Part shown: piece after piece, positions 15,385-21,176 of the stretch
How the letters are laid out: every line of letters begins with the position of its first letter
Position numbering within the stretch: the stretch's first letter is position 1
NCBI GenBank assembly: GCA_900555715.1
Contig: USMC01000045.1
Coordinates: forward strand, 1 to 21,176
DNA length: 21,176 bases
DNA from: an uncultured Porphyromonadaceae bacterium
GTDB taxonomy: Bacteria; Bacteroidota; Bacteroidia; Bacteroidales; Muribaculaceae
Direction: 5' to 3'
The notes under the pieces: generated by a model
Seen by the model: the letters and a program-made list of their open reading frames with translations, nothing else
Databases searched by the model: none
What the model was told of the DNA's origin: nothing
Translations under genes and position numbers: made by a program

Positions 15385-16785
15385 ATGCAGACCGATCAAT
15401 ACCACCACATTCTCGAATATCTCCGTAAGACGATAGAAGGGACAAAATGGCAAGGACACGTATTTGCCGTCGGCGGATGCTGCCGCGATGAAATTCTCGG
15501 CAACGAAATCAAAGACGTCGACCTTGCCGTCGACCTTGCCGGTGGAGGCATCGGGCTTGCCTGCTGGTTTTACGAAAACGGGCTTGCAGTGAAAGAGCCT
15601 GTCACATTTCCGTCGTTCGGCACCGCCATGCTCCGGCTGCGCGAGTTTCCGGACGACGAAATAGAAATCGTGCAGACACGTGCCGAAAAGTACACCGACC
15701 GCACGCGGCGCGACCCGACAGTTGTCTTCGGACCCATCGAACAGGACTGCCGCCGTCGCGATCTCACCATCAACGCACTCTACTACGACATCTCCAACAG
15801 CCGTCTGCTCGACATACTCGGTTGCAGCATCGACGACATACACAACTGCGTCATCCGCACCCCCGACGACCCCGACACCACCTTCGACGACGACCCCGTC
15901 CGCATCCTGCGCGCCATACGTCTTGCCTCGCGCTACGGCTGGGAAATAGAACCCGCCACATTCGAAGGCATGGCGAAAAATGTACACAGGCTCAAAATTG
16001 TCCGCCCCGAACGTATGCAGGCGGAAGTCGAAAAGATGCTTGTCGGACCACATCCCTCAGCCGCCATGGACCTCATGCGCCGCTGCGGTGCCGTTCCATA
16101 TATTTTCCCGGGGCTCGAAGGTCTTTTCGGACTCAGACAAGGCATCGGCAGCAGCCCGGACGCATGGCAGTTCACTATGCTTGTTCTTGACCGCACACGT
16201 CCCGATCTCGCTCTCCGCCTTGCCGCCCTGCTTCACGACATCGCCAAGCCCCTCTGCCGCAAGACAGGCAAGAACGGAGGCGCATATTTCCCCGGGCATG
16301 AACGCCGCGGCAAAGCGCTCATAGACACAGCGATGCGCCGGCTCCACTTCGACCGGAAAATAATCGACCGCGTCATATTCCTGTCCTCAAACCACCTCGC
16401 CACGAAAACATGGGGACCGACAGCCGAGAACATGACAGATGCAGCTCTGCGCCGACTCCAGCACAAGTGCACCACACCGCGGCGCTTCGACATGCTCATG
16501 GAGCTCATCGACGCCGACAATAAAAGCTACCCCTCTCCTCAGCCCGAACAGGTAGCGGCAGTGCGCCGGCGCAGCGAAGAACTGCAGAAAGAAGGAATGG
16601 CGCTCTTCTCCTTCAAACATCAGGTGAACATGCAGCGCCTCCGCAAAACTATCGGAGCCAATCCCGACGACGATATGAAACCATATCTCGACTTTCTCCT
16701 GCAGCTCGCCATCAGCAACCCGCGAATGTCGCGCGACAAAGTTCTTAAGGAACTCAAAAAATTCAGACCAATCAAGAAAAAATGA
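15385..16785 (+). CDS. cca: CCA tRNA nucleotidyltransferase with HD domain
   Basis: A 466-residue cytoplasmic enzyme that builds or repairs the 3'-CCA end of tRNA. The nucleotidyltransferase head begins FAVGGCCRDEILG (the family GGxVRD motif, here with Cys-Cys), then the metal-binding DVDLAVD. RRRDLTINALYYD and the template-region motif RILRAIRLASRYGWEIEP follow. The neck and body lead to an HD domain (LALRLAALLHDIAKP, GHERRGKAL) that in related enzymes has phosphatase or phosphodiesterase activity. The C-terminal tail is basic. This is a class II (bacterial/eukaryotic) enzyme with a normal length for the HD-containing group. Its last codons overlap the next ATG (ATGA at 16782-16785), so the AAA-DUF4435 protein is made in step with it. 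Confidence 0.93.
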   Translation: MQTDQYHHILEYLRKTIEGTKWQGHVFAVGGCCRDEILGNEIKDVDLAVDLAGGGIGLACWFYENGLAVKEPVTFPSFGTAMLRLREFPDDEIEIVQTRAEKYTDRTRRDPTVVFGPIEQDCRRRDLTINALYYDISNSRLLDILGCSIDDIHNCVIRTPDDPDTTFDDDPVRILRAIRLASRYGWEIEPATFEGMAKNVHRLKIVRPERMQAEVEKMLVGPHPSAAMDLMRRCGAVPYIFPGLEGLFGLRQGIGSSPDAWQFTMLVLDRTRPDLALRLAALLHDIAKPLCRKTGKNGGAYFPGHERRGKALIDTAMRRLHFDRKIIDRVIFLSSNHLATKTWGPTAENMTDAALRRLQHKCTTPRRFDMLMELIDADNKSYPSPQPEQVAAVRRRSEELQKEGMALFSFKHQVNMQRLRKTIGANPDDDMKPYLDFLLQLAISNPRMSRDKVLKELKKFRPIKKK

Positions 16786-18293
16786 AAATAACTCTCCCCT
16801 CACAGCGCAACGGCAAATCGTCGTCGGTCGACCTTGCCGACGGACAATGCCTTGTCATTGTCGGAGCGAACGGTGCCGGCAAGACACGCTTCACATCTGC
16901 CACCGCCGATTCTCTCGGACCGAAAGCATACTCCATATCTGCCCTGAAAGCGCTCTACGACAAGGTCGAATCGCCCGAACGACGCTCGCCTTCGACACCT
17001 TTCGATCTTCTTCTCACGCAGCTCATGCACGACGAGCTGCTGAATCTTATAGGCTATAAGCTGTCCGTCGCCGAACATCACGAGCAATCGCTGAGCAAGA
17101 CAAAACTCGACCGCGTCATAGAAATATGGCAGGAAGTATTTCCCGGCAACCGTATTCTCATCGACAGCGGTAAAATGCTTTTCAGCCGTGGTCTCGATGC
17201 CGCCTCGCATCCCGCACTGCGCCTGTCCGACGGCGAAAAAGCTGTGCTATACTACGCCGCTGCCATACTTTACGCTCCGCATGGCGCCGTGATATTCGTT
17301 GACTCTCCCGAGATTTTCCTGCACCCCGCAATCACCAGCTCGCTGTGGAACAGGCTTGAGAGCCAGAGGAGCGACTGCAAATTCTGCTATACCACCCACG
17401 ACACAGAATTCGTTTCGACACGCAACGGTGCCGTGATGGTATGGGTACGCGATTGCGACCCCGTCAACGCCGCGTGGGACTACGACATACTATCGGCAGA
17501 CACCGGCATATCAAACGAGCTGTATCTGACCCTCGCCGGTGCCCGCAAACCGGTTTTATTCATCGAAGGCGACAGCGAACGGTCCATCGACGCCAAACTG
17601 TATCCGCTCATCTTTCCCGACTTCACCATCCGCTCGCTCGGCAGCTGCAACAAAGTCATCGAAGCGACACGTACTTTCAACGATCTCAACGCCATGCATA
17701 AGCTCGACTCTTCCGGTATTGTCGACCGCGACAGGCGCGACGACAAGGAAGTAGAATACCTCCGCCGCAAGAAAATCATGGTACCGGAAGTAGCCGAAGT
17801 AGAGAACCTGCTGATTCTCGAAGGCGTTGTCAAGGCTATGGCTGCCGCACGAGGCAAGAATCCAGAACGTGTCTTCGGGAAGGTACGCAAAGCTATCATA
17901 GCAATGTTCAGCGCCGATATACGCCAGCAGGCGCTTATGCATACCCGGCACCGTGTCAAACGGACAGTTGAGTATCGCGTCGATGCGCGCTTCGACGACA
18001 TCGCCACTCTCGAAAAGCATCTCGACAGCCTCCTGGAACAGATAGAACCGAGAAAGATTTACGAAAACTTCTGCAGCGAATTCCGACGGTATGCCGAAAC
18101 CGGAAATTACCCCGCCATTCTGAAAGTATACAACCAGAAATCCATGCTTATCGGCTGCAATGTAGCTCTGCTTTGCGGCTACAACAACAAAAACGAATAT
18201 GTCAAAGGCGTGATAAACCTCCTCCACCGCAGCACTCCCGAAGCTGCCATGGCAAGAAAGGCGATAAGGGCTGCACTTGAGAGCCAACCCTGA
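16782..18293 (+). CDS. AAA ATPase fused to a DUF4435 (TOPRIM-like) domain; PARIS/OLD-like
   Basis: A 503-residue protein with no signal peptide. The first half is an ABC-type ATPase: Walker A GANGAGKT (28-35), signature-like LSDGEK (148-153), Walker B VIFVDSPEIFLHP (170-182, with D174 and E177) and switch histidine H206 in YTTHDTEF. The Q-loop/coiled-coil insert is short (about 50-140). The second half opens with VLFIEGDSE (258-266, acidic E262), then GIVDRDRR (D315, D317) and EVAEVENLLI (E341), the acidic pattern of DUF4435/TOPRIM nucleases. The C-terminal ~150 residues are helical. As I recall, DUF4435 plus AAA_15 is the domain pair of the PARIS anti-phage system, usually two genes. Here it is one polypeptide, in an apparently stable chromosomal setting, translationally coupled to cca. 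A housekeeping nucleic-acid role is equally possible. Confidence 0.8.
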   Translation: MKITLPSQRNGKSSSVDLADGQCLVIVGANGAGKTRFTSATADSLGPKAYSISALKALYDKVESPERRSPSTPFDLLLTQLMHDELLNLIGYKLSVAEHHEQSLSKTKLDRVIEIWQEVFPGNRILIDSGKMLFSRGLDAASHPALRLSDGEKAVLYYAAAILYAPHGAVIFVDSPEIFLHPAITSSLWNRLESQRSDCKFCYTTHDTEFVSTRNGAVMVWVRDCDPVNAAWDYDILSADTGISNELYLTLAGARKPVLFIEGDSERSIDAKLYPLIFPDFTIRSLGSCNKVIEATRTFNDLNAMHKLDSSGIVDRDRRDDKEVEYLRRKKIMVPEVAEVENLLILEGVVKAMAAARGKNPERVFGKVRKAIIAMFSADIRQQALMHTRHRVKRTVEYRVDARFDDIATLEKHLDSLLEQIEPRKIYENFCSEFRRYAETGNYPAILKVYNQKSMLIGCNVALLCGYNNKNEYVKGVINLLHRSTPEAAMARKAIRAALESQP

Positions 18294-18307
18294 AGCATGA
18301 AACACAA

Positions 18308-18344
18308 AGAAGCGCGACATCCGATGCCGCGCTTCTGTTATTTT
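18308..18344. terminator. Bidirectional rho-independent terminator between the AAA-DUF4435 gene and pgm
   Basis: AGAAGCGCG (18308-18316) pairs perfectly with CGCGCTTCT (18328-18336), a 9-bp GC-rich stem. Three more pairs are possible inside after one mismatch (18318-18320 with 18324-18326). TTATTTTAAT follows on the plus strand, and the A-rich AAACACAA before it would give a U-rich tail on the minus strand. It lies midway between the two convergent stops. Confidence 0.8.
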
Positions 18345-18356
18345 AATATCTCTCTG

Positions 18357-20105
18357 TCAGATTCCGAGGTCCTTCTTCACAGCCGAAATCTTGGCGTCCG
18401 CATCCGCGTTGCAGCGGGCATAGTCGGCAAGGTCTTTCATCTTGTCGTGAACCTCGACGTAGAACTTGATTTTCGGTTCTGTGCCGGAAGGACGGATAGA
18501 AACTTTCGTACCGTCTTCGGTGAAGAACTGGAGCACGTTCGACGTCGTCGGGAAATCCATCTTGGATATTTTGCCGTCGCGAAGATCGGTGCAGTTGAGA
18601 TCAGCGTAGTCTTTTACGATGACTACCGGGCTGCCTGCAAGCTGCTTGGGCGGATTTGCACGGAAATCCTTCATCATCTGCTGGATTTCATCGGCGCCTG
18701 TCTTGCCCGGGCGGACAACGCTGATACCTACTTCGTGGCTGTATCCGTTTTTAAGATAAATCTCCTGGAGCATCTTGTTGAAGTCCAGACCACGGTCTTT
18801 AGCCCAGGCGCAGCATTCTGCCATAAGCGAAATAGCGCTCACGGAGTCCTTGTCGCGGCAGAAATCTTCTGCAAGGAAACCGTAGCTTTCTTCGCCGCCG
18901 CCGAGATAGCGGGCTGTGCCTTCAAGATCGCGGATGACGTTGGCTATCCATTTGAAACCGGTATAGCAGTCGTACATCTTGATGTTCTGATTGTCGGCAA
19001 TAGCCTTAATTGTCTCTGTCGTCACGATGGTCTTGACAACGTATTCGTTGCCTGTGAGACGACCGAGCTCGCGGTTGCGGACCATGATATAGTTCAGGAG
19101 AATCATCACTATCTGGTTGCCGTTGAGGAGCTGATAGTCGCCGTTATTGTCGCGGATCACGCAGCCGATACGGTCGGCGTCGGGGTCGGATGCCATTATG
19201 ATGTCAGCGCCCACTTCCTTGCCCTTAGCGACTGCCATTGCCATGGCGGAAGCATTCTCGGGATTGGGAGAATCGACAGTGGGGAAATCGCCGGACGGGA
19301 TGTCCTGTTCGGGAACGTGGATGATGTTTTTGAAGCCATAGTTGCGGAGCGAATCGGGAACGAGCTTCACACCTGTGCCATGGATAGGAGTGTAGACGAT
19401 TTTAAGATCGGCATGACGCTTGATGACTTCGGGGTCGAGCGACAGACCTTTGATTGCGGTAAGGAATTTGTTGTCGACGTCTTCACCGATGATTTCGATA
19501 AGGTCGGGATTGCCCTGGAACTTGATGTCGAGCACCGACTTGATGCGGTTCACGTTGTCGATTATATTCACATCGTGCGGAGCTATAATCTGAGCGCCGT
19601 CGCTCCAGTATGCCTTGTAGCCGTTATACTCCTTGGGGTTGTGCGAGGCTGTGATGTTGACACCGCTCTGGCAGCCGAGAAGGCGTATTGCGAACGAAAG
19701 TTCGGGAGTCGGGCGGAAAGAATCGAAAAGATATACCTTGATACCGTTGGCAGAGAAGATATTGGCTACCATCTCGGCAAATTTGCGCGAATTGTTGCGC
19801 ACATCGTGCCCTACAGCCACACTGATCTGAGGCAGATCGGCGAAAGCTTCATGGAGATAGTTGGCAAGACCCTGTGTCGCTGCACCCACTGTATATATGT
19901 TCATACGGTTGGAGCCGGCACCCATGATGCCGCGCAGACCGCCTGTACCGAATTCGAGATCGCGGTAGAAGGAGTCGATAAGCTCAGTTTTGTCGTCTGC
20001 TTCGAGCATACGGCGCACTTCTGCCTTGGTTTCTTCGTCGTATCCGTCGCCGAGCCATGTTTTAGCCTTTGCGACTACCTGTTCGAGGAGTTCTTTGTTT
20101 TCCAT
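18357..20105 (-). CDS. Phosphoglucomutase/phosphomannomutase (phosphohexomutase)
   Basis: A 582-residue cytoplasmic enzyme that moves phosphate between C1 and C6 of glucose (or another hexose), linking glycolysis to nucleotide-sugar and polysaccharide synthesis. Four-domain landmarks appear in order: FGTGGLRG (52-59), active-site serine S154 in TASHNPKEYNGYK, metal loop DPDADR (D307, D309, D311), sugar-recognition GGEESYG (403-409) and phosphate-binding RPSGTEPK (538-545). The ~580-residue length and the FGTGGLRGIMGAGSNRMN start match the PgcA/PGM2-like subgroup. Specificity for glucose, mannose or other hexose cannot be fixed from sequence. It has its own promoter despite lying 118 nt downstream of the Nudix gene on the same strand. 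A 613-codon open frame on the plus strand is only a shadow. Confidence 0.94.
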   Translation of the reverse strand: MENKELLEQVVAKAKTWLGDGYDEETKAEVRRMLEADDKTELIDSFYRDLEFGTGGLRGIMGAGSNRMNIYTVGAATQGLANYLHEAFADLPQISVAVGHDVRNNSRKFAEMVANIFSANGIKVYLFDSFRPTPELSFAIRLLGCQSGVNITASHNPKEYNGYKAYWSDGAQIIAPHDVNIIDNVNRIKSVLDIKFQGNPDLIEIIGEDVDNKFLTAIKGLSLDPEVIKRHADLKIVYTPIHGTGVKLVPDSLRNYGFKNIIHVPEQDIPSGDFPTVDSPNPENASAMAMAVAKGKEVGADIIMASDPDADRIGCVIRDNNGDYQLLNGNQIVMILLNYIMVRNRELGRLTGNEYVVKTIVTTETIKAIADNQNIKMYDCYTGFKWIANVIRDLEGTARYLGGGEESYGFLAEDFCRDKDSVSAISLMAECCAWAKDRGLDFNKMLQEIYLKNGYSHEVGISVVRPGKTGADEIQQMMKDFRANPPKQLAGSPVVIVKDYADLNCTDLRDGKISKMDFPTTSNVLQFFTEDGTKVSIRPSGTEPKIKFYVEVHDKMKDLADYARCNADADAKISAVKKDLGI

Positions 20106-20152
20106 TTCTTAGTTATGTATGTGTTAAAATTGTCTTGAATTTGTGGGTAAGG

Positions 20153-20184
20153 CAAAATTATAATATTGCTGCCAGATATACAAA
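20153..20184 (-). promoter_or_regulatory. Promoter of the phosphohexomutase gene
   Basis: On the minus strand TTTG (20184-20181) and TAATTTTG (20160-20153) are separated by exactly 20 nt. The predicted start near 20149 gives a leader of about 44 nt. Confidence 0.75.
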
Positions 20185-20223
20185 TTTTCTGTCGCATAAG
20201 TTCATATCAGCGCAAAGAGTGCC

Positions 20224-20766
20224 CTAACGGTTCTCGTAGAAATACTTCCACAATGAAGCCGCCATGAGAGCCTGCTTGAAACGGTCGGCTTTGAGCATGT
20301 CGAGCACTTCATCACGCGTAAAGACGTGCACTGCAATGTCTTCTGTGCGGTCGAGATGCTGTTCTTCGGTAAGCTCGACATCTTCGGCGATAAAACAGTA
20401 GCTCAGATTATTGGATGTAGCAGGATTGGCGCTTATGACGGAGTTCAGGCGCCAGCGTCCGCCGGTATAGCCTGTTTCTTCCGCAAGTTCACGCCTGGCG
20501 GCGGCGAGCGGTTCTTCTCCTGCTTCGGCACACCCTGCGCACAGCTCTATCTGCACCTCTCCAAGTCCGTGGCGGTACTGCTCCACCATGACAAAGCAAC
20601 CGTCGCGGCGGATGGCAATAATATTGACCCACGTTGGATATTCGAGAACATAGTACTCATTGTGAATCTGACCGCTTGGCAACTGCACAACGTCACGCCG
20701 CGCCGTAAGCCATGGACGTTTCCAGACATATTCCGACGAGAGCACCTTCCATTTCTGTATCGGCAT
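20224..20766 (-). CDS. Nudix hydrolase (ADP-ribose pyrophosphatase-like)
   Basis: A 180-residue cytoplasmic enzyme that hydrolyses a nucleoside diphosphate linked to another group; the overall layout is closest to NudF/ADP-ribose pyrophosphatase. The Nudix box is perfect and runs from G78 to Y100 (begins GCAEAGEE, ends RRELAEETGY), matching Gx5Ex7REUxEExGU. The preceding ELPAG pattern of the family is ELCAG here, a Pro-to-Cys change of unknown effect. N-terminal beta strands (VVQLPSGQIHNEYYVLEYP) and VNIIAIRRDGCFVMVEQYRHG fit the family. I prefer the ATG at 20766; the GTG one codon upstream (20769) is also open. The leader is A-rich (AAAAAGAAAC) rather than Shine-Dalgarno-like. Divergent from yqgF. 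Confidence 0.88.
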   Translation of the reverse strand: MPIQKWKVLSSEYVWKRPWLTARRDVVQLPSGQIHNEYYVLEYPTWVNIIAIRRDGCFVMVEQYRHGLGEVQIELCAGCAEAGEEPLAAARRELAEETGYTGGRWRLNSVISANPATSNNLSYCFIAEDVELTEEQHLDRTEDIAVHVFTRDEVLDMLKADRFKQALMAASLWKYFYENR

Positions 20767-20795
20767 CACAGTTTCTTTTTATTTATATCAGACTG

Positions 20796-20827
20796 CAAAT
20801 ATACTCAATAATTCCTGATTTGGCAAT
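20796..20827 (-). promoter_or_regulatory. Promoter of the Nudix gene
   Basis: On the minus strand TATATTTG (20803-20796) matches TAnnTTTG, with ATTG (20827-20824) 20 nt upstream as a slightly degenerate -33 box. The predicted leader is about 25 nt. Its -33 box lies one base from that of the divergent yqgF promoter. Confidence 0.65.
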
Positions 20828-20850
20828 AAGACAGCAATTTTGTAATTTTG
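20819..20850 (+). promoter_or_regulatory. Promoter of yqgF/ruvX
   Basis: TTTG (20819-20822) and TAATTTTG (20843-20850) are separated by exactly 20 nt. The ATG at 20859 is only 8 nt beyond the -7 box, so the leader is a few bases at most. Confidence 0.75.
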
Positions 20851-20858
20851 CAGTTGAA

Positions 20859-21176
20859 ATGGGACGCATACTTGCAATCGACTTCGGGCGTCGTCGCTGC
20901 GGCATCGCTGCGACAGACACGATGCGCATTGTCGCTTCCGGCGTCACTACCGTCGCAACAGCATCGCTAACCGATTTCGTCAAGGACTACTGCTCGCGCG
21001 AACCGGTGGATTTCATCGTTGTAGGCGAGCCGCGCGACATGCACGGAAACCCCTCCGAATCGACGCGCTACCTCCGGCCCGCCATCGACAGGCTGCGCAA
21101 GGCACTCCCGGGGACAGATATCATATTCTTCGACGAGCGGTTCACCTCTGTCCTCGCCCACAAAGCGATGATCGAC
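20859..21176 (+). CDS. ruvX: YqgF/RuvX putative pre-16S rRNA nuclease (3' end cut by window edge)
   Basis: The frame is open from ATG 20859 to the last base, giving the first 106 residues of a protein usually ~135-150 long. It starts MGRILAIDFGRRRCGIAATD, the RNase H-fold start with catalytic-type Asp in AIDFG (D8; usual form AIDxGxKRxGxAxSD), followed by VDFIVVGEPRDMHGNPSE (the family VvGLPlxxdGxxg block) and FFDERFTSV (the family DERlTT block with conserved D92 and E93). YqgF proteins process the 5' end of 16S rRNA precursor; an older proposal was Holliday-junction resolution. Because no stop lies in the window the gene is absent from simple complete-ORF listings. Divergent from the Nudix gene. 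Confidence 0.92.
   Translation, partial: MGRILAIDFGRRRCGIAATDTMRIVASGVTTVATASLTDFVKDYCSREPVDFIVVGEPRDMHGNPSESTRYLRPAIDRLRKALPGTDIIFFDERFTSVLAHKAMID

Noticed and set aside
15356..15436. 26-codon ORF (starts MKQKITITGQ) overlapping the start of cca
   Set aside because: It has no separate promoter, runs out of frame into cca and shows no recognisable feature; chance is likelier, although a leader peptide cannot be excluded.
16782..18293. Gabija GajA
   Set aside because: No UvrD-like helicase (GajB) is next to it, and the nuclease part looks like DUF4435 rather than the OLD TOPRIM of GajA.
18297..20138. 613-codon open frame on the plus strand opposite the phosphohexomutase gene
   Set aside because: Longer than the real gene but without domain features, while the minus strand has every phosphohexomutase motif and a consensus promoter.

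Overview
This window comes from the chromosome of a member of the Bacteroidales. A GC-rich gut lineage such as Muribaculaceae is my best guess, but the sequence does not fix the family. The evidence is: (i) promoters of the Bacteroidetes type, with a -7 box TAnnTTTG and, at several genes, a TTTG box 19-20 nt upstream; (ii) no clear Shine-Dalgarno sequences; (iii) Bacteroidetes-style gene content (ybbR-coaE, a short CstA, a U32 protein with a C-terminal Cys cluster, a hemerythrin-LuxR regulator). No rRNA, tRNA, CRISPR array or insertion sequence was seen. Genes are tightly packed, and the longest gene-free stretch is about 200 nt.

Layout. 1-1099: the end of a YbbR-like envelope protein overlapping coaE (dephospho-CoA kinase). 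1149-10963: one long co-directional run with a promoter just before mltG. It contains mltG (peptidoglycan lytic transglycosylase), a secreted TPR/PD40-propeller protein, floA (flotillin-like), a cstA-family transporter, a PHP phosphatase, a U32 protein, a radical SAM protein with a B12-binding-like N-terminal domain, and a GT2 glycosyltransferase. Most junctions are overlaps or gaps of under 25 nt. 10962-11031: a 35-bp tandem duplication at the end of the glycosyltransferase gene. 11043-13545: a hemerythrin-like/LuxR regulator divergent from a stand-alone trpB2, with a dyad in the shared region. 13553-14560: a secreted MORN-GH25 lysozyme, convergent with trpB2. 14703-18293: a LysE-type exporter, cca (CCA-adding enzyme), and an AAA ATPase fused to a DUF4435 (TOPRIM-like) domain whose start codon overlaps the cca stop. 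18357-20766: phosphohexomutase and a Nudix hydrolase, both on the minus strand, each with its own promoter. 20859-end: the start of yqgF/ruvX.

The long run combines envelope functions (lytic transglycosylase, flotillin, secreted propeller, glycosyltransferase) with nutrient uptake and RNA-modification-type functions. The most notable item is the AAA-DUF4435 protein translationally coupled to cca. From memory, this domain pair matches the PARIS anti-phage system, whose DUF4435 effector has been reported to cut tRNA, so an in-frame partnership with a tRNA-end-repair enzyme deserves attention. The second is the regulator that joins a YtfE/ScdA-type di-iron domain to a LuxR DNA-binding domain, with a NarL-like 7-2-7 dyad touching its own -33 box.
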